Shown piece by piece: positions 8,855-20,182 of a DNA stretch of 64,000 nucleotides; position 1 is the first letter of the stretch; each line of letters begins with the position of its first letter. Source of the DNA: Oscillibacter hominis (GTDB taxonomy: Bacteria; Bacillota; Clostridia; Oscillospirales; Oscillospiraceae). The notes under the pieces were generated by a model. It saw only the letters and a program-made list of their open reading frames with translations. It made no database searches and was not told the DNA's origin. The translations under genes were made by a program, and so were the position numbers. The stretch is taken from NCBI RefSeq assembly GCF_014334055.1, contig NZ_CP060490.1:2759724-2823723 (forward strand). Direction: 5' to 3'.

Positions 8855-9073
8855 ATGGAGATACTAAAATCGATGGGGGAGCGGCTCTGTGCCCTACGCA
8901 AGGAAAAACACATGCGTCAGGCCGACGTGGCGGAACTGCTTCATGTGACGCAGGCCCATTATCAGCGTGTGGAAAAGGGAAAAATCAACATTCCCACCTT
9001 GACGTTGTGCTTTCTTGCGGACTATTTCGGCGTGACCACGGACTATCTACTGGGCCGGACGGACGAACGGTAA
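8855..9073 (+). CDS. XRE family transcriptional regulator
   Basis: A 72-residue single-domain helix-turn-helix protein. The HTH_XRE signature runs over most of it: [37 protein letters not shown], then [17 protein letters not shown]. There is no effector domain. GGGGG lies 6 bases before the ATG. It faces the small acidic gene across the palindrome at 8795-8811, which is its most likely operator. Confidence 0.9.
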   Translation: MEILKSMGERLCALRKEKHMRQADVAELLHVTQAHYQRVEKGKINIPTLTLCFLADYFGVTTDYLLGRTDER

Positions 9074-9113
9074 TCCGCCGGCCGGCTTACAATAAAAGGA
9101 GAACCAATTTACC

Positions 9114-11942
<2,829 letters not shown>

Positions 11943-11966
11943 ACCGGGGCAGACAATATCCGGGGC

Positions 11967-11996
11967 CCCCGCCGGACCCATATGGGTTCGGCGGGG
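11967..11996. repeat. 30-bp near-perfect inverted repeat
   Basis: CCCCGCCGG-ACCC-ATAT-GGGT-TCGGCGGGG pairs along its full length apart from one G.T. It has no T-tract, so it is not a typical terminator. It lies in the 128-bp segment between the two uvrA-tail copies. Confidence 0.85.
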
Positions 11997-12070
11997 AGAG
12001 GACGAGCGGCGCAGCGAGGGAGCCGCGGCGTGTATAACCGGGGCGAGGGATGCGGAGCCTGCGAGGACGA

Positions 12071-12150
12071 GCACCGGCACGCCGGAGGAGGTTGCGGCGT
12101 GCGAACAGAGCTACACGGGCCAGTATCTCAAAAAGGTGCTGAAACGGTAG
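12071..12150 (+). repeat. Direct repeat, copy 2 (untranslated uvrA tail)
   Basis: A second copy of the last 80 bases of uvrA. The two differences fall in the final 12 bases: an AAG to AAA change and TAA to TAG. The 208-base offset puts it out of frame with uvrA and it has no start of its own, so it is a remnant. The GNAT gene begins 29 bases later. Confidence 0.95.
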
Positions 12151-12179
12151 TAAGACTTGAGAGCGGGGAGGCGGCCGGG

Positions 12180-12665
12180 GTGGAGCTGCGGACCTATCAG
12201 CCACACTATGCCAGGGAGTGCGCACAGCTTTTCTACGAGACCGTGCACCGTGCCTGCGCCGGGGACTACACTCCGGCCCAGCTGGACGCCTGGGCACCGG
12301 CGCGGCGGGATCTTGCGTTGTGGAACCAATCCTTTTTGGGCCACGACAGCATCATCGCAGTGGAACAGGGGCGGCTCGCCGCCTTTGGGGACATGCTGCC
12401 GGACGGCTATCTGGACCGGCTCTACGTCCACTGGGCCTTCCAGCGCCGGGGGATCGCCGGCGCGCTGTGTGACTGCCTTGAGTGGAACTGCGCCGCCCCT
12501 TTGCTGCGGGTTCATGCCTCCCGTACGGCGCGGCCCTTCTTTGAGGGGCGGGGCTACCGCCTGGTCCGCGCCCAGCTGGTGGAGCGAAACGGCGTTCTTT
12601 TGGAGAATTTTGTGATGGAAAAGCACATTAGCCCCAGTTACACCAAAGACCGCCCAATTGCATAG
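12180..12665 (+). CDS. GNAT family N-acetyltransferase
   Basis: A 161-residue protein beginning VELRTYQPHYARECAQLFYETVH. The acetyl-CoA loop is at YVHWAFQRRGIAGALCD (Q-R-R-G-I-A), and the C-terminal ARPFFEGRGYRLV is the usual last GNAT segment. The acyl acceptor cannot be read. I chose GTG at 12180 after GGGGAGG; upstream reading in the same frame is the duplicated uvrA tail and so not native to this protein. The gene stands directly downstream of that duplication. Confidence 0.85.
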   Translation: MELRTYQPHYARECAQLFYETVHRACAGDYTPAQLDAWAPARRDLALWNQSFLGHDSIIAVEQGRLAAFGDMLPDGYLDRLYVHWAFQRRGIAGALCDCLEWNCAAPLLRVHASRTARPFFEGRGYRLVRAQLVERNGVLLENFVMEKHISPSYTKDRPIA

Positions 12666-12685
12666 GATGGCCCGAGGTGATGGGA

Positions 12686-13069
12686 ATGAATTTGTGGCAG
12701 GACGGAATTGTCGCCATGCTGGCCGCCATCGGGCTGACGTCGCTGGTCTGGCTGGTGGCGGGCGCCTTTTTGCGGATGAGCCGCAGCCCGGTGATGAAGC
12801 CGGTCATGGTGCTGCCGGCCAGCGGCGCCGCCCCGGCGCTTCAGCAGAGCGTCCATGAGCTGGAGCAGCTCCGGGGCGAGCTGCGCGCCTACACGACAAT
12901 CGTCATTCTGGACTGCGGCCTCACCGAAGAGGCCCAAAAGATCGGAGCGCTCCTCTGCGCCGAGGACCGGGCTGTGGTTCTCTGCACTGCGGAGGAGTTT
13001 GCACAAGAGCTGATGGAGAGGGGAAGGGCAGATGGAGGAATACAGCACGCTGGAGGGGACGGTACATAG
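12686..13069 (+). CDS. Single-helix membrane protein of unknown function
   Basis: A 127-residue protein (MNLWQDGIVAMLAAIGLTSL...) with one N-terminal membrane helix (residues about 7-26) and a cytoplasmic domain of mixed alpha/beta pattern (YTTIVILDCGLTEEAQKIGALLC). I do not recognise the family. AGGTGA lies 5 bases before the ATG at 12686; ATG at 12680 is an alternative. The 3' end overlaps recD2 by 38 bases in another frame, so the last dozen residues are constrained by recD2. Confidence 0.6.
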   Translation: MNLWQDGIVAMLAAIGLTSLVWLVAGAFLRMSRSPVMKPVMVLPASGAAPALQQSVHELEQLRGELRAYTTIVILDCGLTEEAQKIGALLCAEDRAVVLCTAEEFAQELMERGRADGGIQHAGGDGT

Positions 13070-15239
13070 CATCATCTTCCAGAACCCGGACAACGGATAT
13101 ACGGTGCTGCGCCTTTTGACGGATGAGGGCGAGGTGGTCAACACGGTGGGCTGCCTCCCCTGCGCCGCCCCTGGGGAGCGGATGCTGCTCACCGGCAGGA
13201 TGGAGGTCCATCCGCAGCACGGGGAGCAGTTTTCCGTACGGGACGCGGAGCGGCGGATGCCTGCGGAGGAGGATGAGATTTTGAGCTACCTTTCCTCCGG
13301 CGCAATCAAGGGCGTGGGCCCCGCCACCGCCGCCCGCATGGTGGAGCGCTTTGGCTCCGAAACGCTGGACGTCATTGAGCGGGAGCCGGAGAAGCTGGCC
13401 CAGCTCAAGGGACTTACCTCCAAGCGGGCCATGGAGATCGCCCAGTCCTTCCGCAGCCAGATGGAGCTGCGGCGGCTGATGGAATTTCTTGCCCGGTTTG
13501 AACTCCCCATCGTGCTGGCCATGCTGCTTGAAAAGCGCTATGGCGGCACAGCGCTGGATGTGCTGCGGGAGAACCCCTATCTCCTGGCCGGGGAGGCCTT
13601 TGGGGTGGAGTTCTCCACGGCCGACGAGATTGCCATCAGCCTGGGCATCCCGGCCGACAGCGCCTGCCGGGTGGAGGCGGCCGTCCTATTTGAACTGGAC
13701 CACAACGCCGACAACGGCCATGTGTTTTTACCAAGGGAAAAGCTGATCGACGCCACGGCCCGGCTGCTGGACTGCGGCTGTGAACAGGTGGAGCAGGCCC
13801 TGGATGGGCTGGTGGAGCGCTGCGCTGTGGTGCAGGAGCAGGTGGCCAATGTGACGGCCTGCTACCTGCGCCGCCTCTATGATGCGGAGTGCTATGCCCA
13901 GCGGAAGATCGAGCTGCTGCTCTCCGCGGCCGCGGACCAGGGCGGCGGCGTGGAGGAGCTCATCGGCCGCATCGAAGAGGAGCAGGGCATCTCCTACGCC
14001 CCGGCCCAGCGCCAGGCCGTGGAACTGGCCGCCCGGGAGGGCGTGCTGCTGCTCACTGGCGGGCCGGGCACCGGAAAGACCACCTCCGTCCGGGGCATTG
14101 TGGCCCTGTTCCGGCGGATGGGGCTGGACACCGTGCTGGCGGCGCCCACGGGCCGGGCCGCCAAGCGGATGGGGGAGCTGTGCGGCATGGAGGCCCAGAC
14201 CATCCACCGCCTGCTGGGCATGAGCTTTTCCGAATCCACTGGTGAGGCCACGTTCATCAAGGGGGAGAAGGAGCCGCTGGAGGCGGACGCCGTCATTGTG
14301 GACGAGATGTCCATGGTGGACCTGATGCTGATGGCTGCGCTGCTGCGCTCGCTGCGGCCGGGCTGCCGTCTGGTGATGGTGGGCGATCCGGACCAGCTGA
14401 GCGCCGTGGGGGCGGGCAATGTGTTCTCCGACCTGATCCGGAGCGGGCGGATCGCCACCGTTGCCCTGCGGGAGATTTTCCGCCAGGCGGAGCGCTCCGC
14501 CATTGTCCGCAATGCCCACGCAGTGAACGAGGGCCGCCTTCCCGCCCTGGACAACGGCCAGGAGGACTTTTTCTTTCTGCGCCGCCGGGACCCGGTCCGC
14601 ACGGCGGACACCATCGTGGAGCTGGTCCAGACCCGGCTGCCGGAGAAGATGGGTGTCCCCGTGGAGCAAATCCAGGTGCTGACGCCCACCCATAAAGGGG
14701 AGGCGGGCACGGTGAATCTGAACCGGGTGCTTCAGGCGGCGCTGAACCCCCGCCGGCCGGACCGGCGGGAGCGGAGCTGGGGCGAGCGGCTGTTCCGGGA
14801 GGGCGACCGCATCATGCAGACGAAAAACGATTACGATGTGGTGTGGGAAAAGCCGGACGGCACCGTGGGCACCGGCATGTTCAACGGGGACGTGGGACGC
14901 ATTGAGCAGATCGACCCCTCTGGCGAGTGGCTGACGGTGAACTTTGACGACCGCCTGGCCACCTACACGGCGGATCAGCTTTCGGAGATCGACCTGGCCT
15001 ACGCCATGACCGTCCATAAGGCACAGGGCAGCGAATACCGCTGCGTGGTGCTGGCGGCGGTGAACGCTGCCCCGGCGCTGATGGTGCGCGGCGTGCTTTA
15101 TACGGCCATCACGCGGGCCAGGGAGCTGCTGATCCTGGTGGGGGACGAGACGGCCGTTGGCCGCATGACGGAAAATGACCGCCAGCAAAAGCGCTACTCC
15201 GGATTGAAATGGCGGCTGCGGGGAGGGAAGCGTTCGTGA
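13032..15239 (+). CDS. recD2: ATP-dependent RecD2-like DNA helicase
   Basis: A 735-residue RecD2. The N-terminal domain carries an OB-like segment and helix-hairpin-helix repeats (GAIKGVGPATAARMVERFG; about residues 88-106). Walker A TGGPGTGKTT is near residues 342-351, Walker B IVDEMSMVDL follows, and the last motif TVHKAQGSEY is present before an ITRARELL end. RecD2 is a 5'-3' superfamily-1 helicase found without RecBC in Firmicutes and linked to repair and replication-fork processing. The gene overlaps its neighbours on both sides (38 bases upstream, 4 downstream) and so belongs to one translationally coupled set. Confidence 0.95.
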   Translation: MEEYSTLEGTVHSIIFQNPDNGYTVLRLLTDEGEVVNTVGCLPCAAPGERMLLTGRMEVHPQHGEQFSVRDAERRMPAEEDEILSYLSSGAIKGVGPATAARMVERFGSETLDVIEREPEKLAQLKGLTSKRAMEIAQSFRSQMELRRLMEFLARFELPIVLAMLLEKRYGGTALDVLRENPYLLAGEAFGVEFSTADEIAISLGIPADSACRVEAAVLFELDHNADNGHVFLPREKLIDATARLLDCGCEQVEQALDGLVERCAVVQEQVANVTACYLRRLYDAECYAQRKIELLLSAAADQGGGVEELIGRIEEEQGISYAPAQRQAVELAAREGVLLLTGGPGTGKTTSVRGIVALFRRMGLDTVLAAPTGRAAKRMGELCGMEAQTIHRLLGMSFSESTGEATFIKGEKEPLEADAVIVDEMSMVDLMLMAALLRSLRPGCRLVMVGDPDQLSAVGAGNVFSDLIRSGRIATVALREIFRQAERSAIVRNAHAVNEGRLPALDNGQEDFFFLRRRDPVRTADTIVELVQTRLPEKMGVPVEQIQVLTPTHKGEAGTVNLNRVLQAALNPRRPDRRERSWGERLFREGDRIMQTKNDYDVVWEKPDGTVGTGMFNGDVGRIEQIDPSGEWLTVNFDDRLATYTADQLSEIDLAYAMTVHKAQGSEYRCVVLAAVNAAPALMVRGVLYTAITRARELLILVGDETAVGRMTENDRQQKRYSGLKWRLRGGKRS

Positions 15240-15886
15240 GTTTTCTGGACTTGCTGTTTCCGCCCAAGTGTCCCTTCTGCCAAAAGGTGCAAAACGCGCC
15301 GGGCATCTGTCCCGCGTGCAGGCAGTCGCTTCCCTGGGCGGAGCCGCTGGTGAAGGAGGGCGCGGGCTTCGGCCGGTGCGCCGCACCGCTGCGCTATGAG
15401 GGCAGCGTCCGCGAGGCGATTCTGCGCTTCAAATTCAACGGGAAGATTTCCGGGGCCGAGCTCTTCGGCGACTTTTTGGCCTCCGCCGCGGCGGAGGCCT
15501 TTGCCGGTGAGTTCGACTGCGTCACCTGGGTGCCCGTCTCCCGCAGGCGTTTGAGAAAGCGGGGCTTTGACCAGGCGCAGATGCTGGCGGAAGCCGCGTC
15601 CGCCCACTGGGAAGAAAAGCCGCTCCGGCTTTTGCGAAAGGTGCAGGATAACCCCGCCCAATCCGGACAGAGCAGCGCCTCGGCCAGGCGGGCCAATGTG
15701 CTGGGCGTCTACGAACCGCTGCCGGAGGCAAGAGGCAGGCGTATTTTGCTCATCGATGATGTGATTACAACCGGGAGCACGCTGGCAGAATGTGTCAAAG
15801 TGCTGCGCCTCGCGGGAGCCGAACAGGTGGTGTGTGCCGCCGTGGCGCAGACCACCTTTGCAAACAATGCACAAAACCGCACATAA
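15236..15886 (+). CDS. comFC: ComF family protein (phosphoribosyltransferase-like)
   Basis: A 216-residue protein. It begins VSFLDLLFPPKCPFC with a four-cysteine zinc motif (CPFC...CPAC, residues about 12-30) and ends with a type-I phosphoribosyltransferase fold whose PRPP loop is ILLIDDVITTGST (about 170-182). RRRLRKRGFDQAQMLA is the other ComF signature. ComFC is needed for natural transformation in several bacteria. GTG at 15236 overlaps the recD2 stop (GTGA) and follows GGGGAGG. Confidence 0.9.
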   Translation: MSFLDLLFPPKCPFCQKVQNAPGICPACRQSLPWAEPLVKEGAGFGRCAAPLRYEGSVREAILRFKFNGKISGAELFGDFLASAAAEAFAGEFDCVTWVPVSRRRLRKRGFDQAQMLAEAASAHWEEKPLRLLRKVQDNPAQSGQSSASARRANVLGVYEPLPEARGRRILLIDDVITTGSTLAECVKVLRLAGAEQVVCAAVAQTTFANNAQNRT

Positions 15887-15913
15887 AAGCGTGGAAATGT
15901 TCAAAAAATGTGC

Positions 15914-15942
15914 TTGCAAATTGCAATTGGCATTTGTATAAT
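15914..15942 (+). promoter_or_regulatory. Sigma-A-type promoter for mreB
   Basis: TTGCAA (15914-15919), a 17-base spacer and TATAAT (15937-15942), about 70 bases before the mreB start. Confidence 0.85.
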
Positions 15943-16012
15943 AAACTGTACGCGTGTATGCTGCGAAAGCTGCTGAAATAGAGTGGAAACGAACGAATGA
16001 GGTGGATATACT

Positions 16013-17041
16013 ATGTGCTCTCTGGCAAAAGACATCGGGATCGACTTGGGCACCGCATCGGTGCTGGTATATGTGAAGGGCAAGGGCGTTGTGCTCAATG
16101 AGCCCTCCGTGGTGGCACTGGACAAGAACACGGGCAAGCTCCTGAAGGTGGGCGCGGACGCCCAGGCCATGCTGGGCCGTACCCCCGGCAACATCATCGC
16201 CATCCGCCCCCTGCGGGAGGGCGTGATTTCCGACTACGACATGACGGAGCGGATGCTCAAGGAATTCATCCACAAGGTGGCCGGGTTCCAGTTTTTCAAG
16301 CCCCGCGTCATCATCTGCGTGCCCTCCGGCATCACCGAGGTGGAGGAGCGCGCCGTCATCGACGCGGGCATCCAGGCCGGTGCCAGGAAGGTCTTCCTGA
16401 TTGAGGAACCTGTGGCGGCTGCCATCGGCGCGGGCATTGACATCACCCAGCCGGACGGCCATATGGTGGTGGACGTGGGCGGCGGCACCGCGGACATCGC
16501 CGTCATCTCCCTCAGCGGCGTGGTGGAGTCCTGCTCCATCAAGATCGCCGGCGACCAGCTCAATGAGGCAGTGGTCAAGTATATGCGCCGCAAACACAAC
16601 CTGCTCATCGGTGAGCGCACCGCGGAGGATATGAAGATCAAGATCGGCTGCGTCTTCCCCAAGGAAGAGGAGGAGACCATCGACGTCAAGGGCCGCTGCC
16701 TGCTGACCGGCCTGCCCCGGGTGGTCACCGTCAGCTCCACGGAGATGATGGACGCCTTTGAAGAGCCGGTGGAGCGCATCATGGAGGCCATCCACTCCGT
16801 GCTGGAGCGCACGCCCCCCGAGCTGGTGGCGGATATCTCCACCAACGGCATTGTCATGACCGGCGGCGGCAGCCTGGTTGCCGGATTCGACAAACTGGTC
16901 ACCGCCCGCACCGGCATCCACACGGTCATCGCCGAGGACGCCATCTCCTGTGTGGCCCTGGGAACGGGCAAGAGTCTGGACTCCCTCAACAATATGCAGG
17001 ACGGCACCATGAACCTGAGCCGCCGCAAACAGATGAACTGA
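16013..17041 (+). CDS. mreB: Rod-shape-determining protein of the MreB/Mbl family
   Basis: A 342-residue actin-like protein. The phosphate-1 motif DIGIDLGTASVLVY is at residues 7-20, VVDVGGGTADIAVISL (phosphate 2) near 153-168, and TGGGSLVAGFD near 284-294, all as in MreB/Mbl. It polymerises under the membrane to guide lateral wall synthesis. Unlike the classical locus no mreC or mreD follows: it has its own promoter and terminator. It may be an Mbl-type paralogue. GAGGTGG lies 8 bases before the ATG. Confidence 0.93.
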   Translation: MCSLAKDIGIDLGTASVLVYVKGKGVVLNEPSVVALDKNTGKLLKVGADAQAMLGRTPGNIIAIRPLREGVISDYDMTERMLKEFIHKVAGFQFFKPRVIICVPSGITEVEERAVIDAGIQAGARKVFLIEEPVAAAIGAGIDITQPDGHMVVDVGGGTADIAVISLSGVVESCSIKIAGDQLNEAVVKYMRRKHNLLIGERTAEDMKIKIGCVFPKEEEETIDVKGRCLLTGLPRVVTVSSTEMMDAFEEPVERIMEAIHSVLERTPPELVADISTNGIVMTGGGSLVAGFDKLVTARTGIHTVIAEDAISCVALGTGKSLDSLNNMQDGTMNLSRRKQMN

Positions 17042-17046
17042 ATGGA

Positions 17047-17086
17047 AAAGAGGTCTCCCTCAGAAAAAGGGAGACCTCTTTTTTTG
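17047..17086. terminator. Bidirectional terminator between mreB and the dehydrogenase gene
   Basis: AAAAGAGGTCTCCCT pairs with AGGGAGACCTCT and is flanked by A and T runs on both sides, serving both convergent genes. Confidence 0.92.
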
Positions 17087-17101
17087 AAAATTAGGGAATC
17101 A

Positions 17102-18091
17102 CTACAGGCCGTTGACAATGTGTTCCGGCCGCTCTCCGGCGGCAACGCGGGCCACATTCTCCCACAGAATCCGATGGCCCTTCCGGAAAAAGGTGCGGGT
17201 GACGCCGGCAATGTGGGGCGAGTAGACAATCCTGTCCCGCAGCTCCTCCGGGATATCAATGAGGGGATGGTCCCTTGGCACCGGCTCCGGGGAGAGGGTG
17301 TCGATGCCGGCCCCGGCCAGACGCCCCTCCAGGAGGGCACAGCGCAGCGCCTCGGAGTCCACCACGTCGCCCCGGGCTGTGTTGATGAGGTAGGCGGTGG
17401 GCTTCATCCGGCCCAGGAAGGCGCTGTCCACCAGGTTGCGGGTGGAGTCGTTGGCCGGGCAGTGGAGGCTGACGATGTCGCTCCGCTCAGCCAGCTCCTC
17501 CAGGGGCAGGTAGGTGACGCCCCAGGAGCGCTCCTCCGCTTCGGTGCGGCGGTGGGGGGCGTTGTAGTAGACGGTGCAGCCAAAGGCATTCAGCCGCCGG
17601 GCCGTCTCCTTGGCAATGCTGCCAAAGCCCACGAGACCCACGGCGCACTCACCCAGCTCCGTCAGGGGCGAGAGCATCAGCTGGCGGAGAATGGGCGTCT
17701 CCTGTCCCTCCCGGGTGGCCTTGTCGTAGGGGATGGCCCGGCGCAGGAGCATCAGCATCAGCAGGACTGCCTGCTCAGCCACGGCTGTGGCGTTGCAGCC
17801 CGCCGCGTTGCAGACATAGATGTTCCGCTCCGCAGCGGCCTTCAGGTCCACCCGGTCAAAGCCCACACCCTCCGACTGGATCAGCTTCAGTTGGGGAAGG
17901 CGGTCCATCAGGGAGGCGGTGACCGTGTTGGTGGGGTTGACGCACAGAACCTCCGCCCCCTTGCCGGCCTCCGCCAGCTCCTCCTCCGAGCAGCGGAAGC
18001 TGCGGTAGACGGCCTCCGCCTGACGGGTGATGGGCAGGTCCGGGAGGAAGTGGCGGTAGTGGTCGGGCTTGCCTAAAATCAACAGCTTCAT
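17102..18091 (-). CDS. D-isomer-specific 2-hydroxyacid dehydrogenase
   Basis: A 329-residue NAD(P)-dependent dehydrogenase. The cofactor motif is VGLVGFGSIAKETARRL (about residues 151-167). The catalytic Arg is in LINTARGDVVD, the Glu near LSPEPVP, and the His in YSPHIAGVT. The substrate is unknown; relatives act on phosphoglycerate, glycerate, lactate or hydroxyisocaproate. There is no ACT domain, so it is not a classical SerA. Its ATG overlaps the stop of the AAA ATPase gene (ATGA), making it the last gene of the five-gene minus-strand operon. Confidence 0.88.
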   Translation of the reverse strand: MKLLILGKPDHYRHFLPDLPITRQAEAVYRSFRCSEEELAEAGKGAEVLCVNPTNTVTASLMDRLPQLKLIQSEGVGFDRVDLKAAAERNIYVCNAAGCNATAVAEQAVLLMLMLLRRAIPYDKATREGQETPILRQLMLSPLTELGECAVGLVGFGSIAKETARRLNAFGCTVYYNAPHRRTEAEERSWGVTYLPLEELAERSDIVSLHCPANDSTRNLVDSAFLGRMKPTAYLINTARGDVVDSEALRCALLEGRLAGAGIDTLSPEPVPRDHPLIDIPEELRDRIVYSPHIAGVTRTFFRKGHRILWENVARVAAGERPEHIVNGL

Positions 18092-19224
18092 TTCAAATCC
18101 TCCCCTAAGCCGCCGGAGGGCGGCGTATCCAGCTTGCTTTCCTGGGCCATCTCCCGCCCTTCCGGTGTATCCGGAGTGCCTTCCTGGGCCGCACAGCTCT
18201 CCTCCTCCAGCCCCCGGGCCAACGCCACATCCCGGGTGGTAATCTTCATCAGGTCCTCCCGGGTCACCGTGTCCAGGGCGGCCAGACGGTTGGCCTGATT
18301 TACCAAAATGCGTTCAAAGAGGTTGCGCACGCCCCGGGCGTTGCCGAAGGAGATGGAATTGGTATTTTCCTCGGCGATGAACTCCCGGAGCTGCTGCTCC
18401 ACGCCGTCGCCCAGCTCATAACAGCCCTTGTTGCACTGCATCTTGAAAATCTCCAGCATCTCGTCCACGCTGTAGTCGTCAAAGTGGAGAAAGCGGTTGA
18501 ACCGGGATTCCAGCCCGGGGTTGGAGTGGATGAACGCGTCCATCAATCCGTCGTAGCCCGCCACAATGACCACCAGGTCGTCCCGGTGGTCCTCCATGGC
18601 CTTCAGGATGGTGTCGATGGCCTCCTGGCCGAAGTCGTTCTCCGCCCGCCCGTTGAGGGCATACGCTTCGTCGATGAACAGCACGCCGCCCAAGGCGGAG
18701 TCGATCACCTTGCTGGTCTTCAGGGCCGTCTGGCCCACATAGCCCGCCACCAGCCCGCTGCGGTCCACCTCCACCAGCTGGCCCTTGGAGAGGATGCCCA
18801 GGGAGTGGTAGATACGGGCCATGATCCGGGCGATGGTGGTCTTGCCGGTGCCGGGGTTGCCGGAGAACACCATGTGGAGGGAGAGGTCGGTGGTGGGCAG
18901 GCCGTTGTCCCGGCGCAGCTTGTAAACCGTCACCATGTTGATGAGGTTTTTAACCTCTTTTTTCACGGCGGCAAGGCCAATGTAGCCGTCCAGCTCTGCC
19001 TGGAGGTCCTCGATCTTCTCCGGCGGCGCCGCATCTTCCGCCGGAGGCGCCTTGGTGTCGTCGTTGCCGGTGGAGGCGGCGGAGCCTGGCTGGTCCTCCT
19101 CCTTCCGCACCGGCAGGGGGCTGCCCCAAAAGTCGGTGCCCATCCGGCTCAGATTGTGCTCCGACATGGTGCGGATAACGTCTAACTGCTGGAGGATGAT
19201 CTCATCTTTTTTGCTCTTGTCCAA
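18088..19224 (-). CDS. AAA family ATPase of the SpoVK/CbbX type
   Basis: A 378-residue protein. An N-terminal charged and Pro/Ala-rich stretch (to about residue 70) precedes a single AAA module: Walker A GNPGTGKT at 122-129, VGYVG-like pore loop (GLVAGYVGQTA), Walker B GGVLFIDEAYAL and sensor motifs. This is the CbxX/CfqX or SpoVK subfamily, which remodels partner proteins such as Rubisco or, in spore formers, an unknown target. Translation starts at TTG (19224) after AAGAAGG. The gene lies 20 bases after the Gx membrane protein in the same operon. Confidence 0.88.
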   Translation of the reverse strand: MDKSKKDEIILQQLDVIRTMSEHNLSRMGTDFWGSPLPVRKEEDQPGSAASTGNDDTKAPPAEDAAPPEKIEDLQAELDGYIGLAAVKKEVKNLINMVTVYKLRRDNGLPTTDLSLHMVFSGNPGTGKTTIARIMARIYHSLGILSKGQLVEVDRSGLVAGYVGQTALKTSKVIDSALGGVLFIDEAYALNGRAENDFGQEAIDTILKAMEDHRDDLVVIVAGYDGLMDAFIHSNPGLESRFNRFLHFDDYSVDEMLEIFKMQCNKGCYELGDGVEQQLREFIAEENTNSISFGNARGVRNLFERILVNQANRLAALDTVTREDLMKITTRDVALARGLEEESCAAQEGTPDTPEGREMAQESKLDTPPSGGLGEDLK

Positions 19225-19243
19225 AGTAAAAGACCTTCTTTCC

Positions 19244-19765
19244 TCACTCCTGTCCCGCCAACAGGTCCGTATGGGCCACGGCGCGGAACAGCAGCGATGC
19301 GATGAAGCCGTTCAGCGCGCCGGAGGCCAGGGCCGCCGCCAGCAGAATCGGCAGGTAATAAAGTGGAGCTGAGTTGCCCAGGGTCAAAACGGCTGCCGCC
19401 ACCTGGCCGCAGTTGTGGGCTGCAGCGCCGCCCATGGAGACGCCGAACACCGAGAGCAGGCGGCTGCGGCAGAGAATGCTCATCACCGCCATGGCGCAGA
19501 CGCCGCCCAGGAGGGAGAAGATCAGGGCGGAGGCGTTTCCGGCGAAGAGAGCGCCCAAAAAGCACCGGCACAGCAGTATGGCAAAGGCCTGGGCCGGACC
19601 TAAGGCGTAGAGGGCGAACACGGTGACGATGTTGGCAAGGCCCAGCTTGATTCCCGGCAGGGGGATCAGAAGAGTCAGGGGCAGAAAGTTCTCCAGGTAG
19701 GAGAGGGCCAGCGCCAGGGCGGTGAGCACCGCGCATAAGGTCAGCTGACGGGTGGAACACTTCAT
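19244..19765 (-). CDS. Gx transporter family membrane protein (PF07456 type; EetB-like)
   Basis: A 173-residue protein with about five or six helices. It has the family pattern of an ECF-transporter-like S component: GIKLGLANIVTVFAL, then RCFLGALFAGN and SMGGAAAHNCGQ. The family was misnamed heptaprenyl diphosphate synthase component I. As I recall, the EetB protein of the Listeria flavin-based electron-transfer locus is a member. It follows the NusG-II protein by 12 bases and ApbE two genes upstream, a trio seen together in anaerobes. Confidence 0.82.
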   Translation of the reverse strand: MKCSTRQLTLCAVLTALALALSYLENFLPLTLLIPLPGIKLGLANIVTVFALYALGPAQAFAILLCRCFLGALFAGNASALIFSLLGGVCAMAVMSILCRSRLLSVFGVSMGGAAAHNCGQVAAAVLTLGNSAPLYYLPILLAAALASGALNGFIASLLFRAVAHTDLLAGQE

Positions 19766-19777
19766 ATAGCCCGCCTC

Positions 19778-20182
19778 CTATCCGATGACCGCGTCCGCCC
19801 CGGAGGAGGCATCCCCCACCAGCTGGATGCTGATCCGGGCGGGCAGGCACACGATGCTCTGGCCGCTCCGGGTGATGGTTCCGGTGTGGACGCAGTCCTG
19901 GCTGGGGCAGTCGGAGGAGCGCACCCGGACGCCGGTCTCGCCGCCGGGGCAGAACTCCACCTCCAGGGTGTAGCCGTTGCTGGAATAAGTGCGCCGGGCG
20001 CTGGAGGCAAGGCTGACGCGTTCTGTCTCCGTGCCCTCGATGGACACAACGGCCGTCAGCGAGATGCTGGAACCCCGGCTCCACACCGCCGCGCCGCAGG
20101 CCACGGCAAGCGCCAGAACCGCCGCCGCCACCAGGATGTCCCAAGGACTGGGCTTCAGCTTAGGAGAGCGTTTCATAGACAT
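19778..20182 (-). CDS. NusG domain II-containing membrane-anchored protein (EetA-like)
   Basis: A 134-residue protein. One N-terminal helix (WDILVAAAVLALAVACGAAVW, about residues 15-35) anchors an outside NusG-II domain with the conserved two-cysteine motif SSDCPSQDCVHTG and the closing SIVCLPARISIQLVG. Despite the name it is not a transcription factor. In the Listeria extracellular electron-transfer locus EetA is, to my recollection, of this type. The start ATG at 20182 follows GGAGGG. It overlaps the end of apbE by 23 bases. Confidence 0.85.
   Translation of the reverse strand: MSMKRSPKLKPSPWDILVAAAVLALAVACGAAVWSRGSSISLTAVVSIEGTETERVSLASSARRTYSSNGYTLEVEFCPGGETGVRVRSSDCPSQDCVHTGTITRSGQSIVCLPARISIQLVGDASSGADAVIG

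Noticed and set aside
11943..12179. N-terminal extension of the GNAT protein into the duplicated uvrA tail
   Set aside because: That frame translates the duplicated DNA out of phase with UvrA and has no ribosome site; GTG at 12180 with GGGGAGG fits the family start.
13728..15386. 552-codon minus-strand frame opposite recD2
   Set aside because: Shadow of recD2; composition is typical of reverse-complement GC-rich coding DNA.
15194..16921. 575-codon minus-strand frame opposite comFC and mreB
   Set aside because: It runs across two plus-strand genes and the mreB promoter, with no ribosome site or family resemblance.
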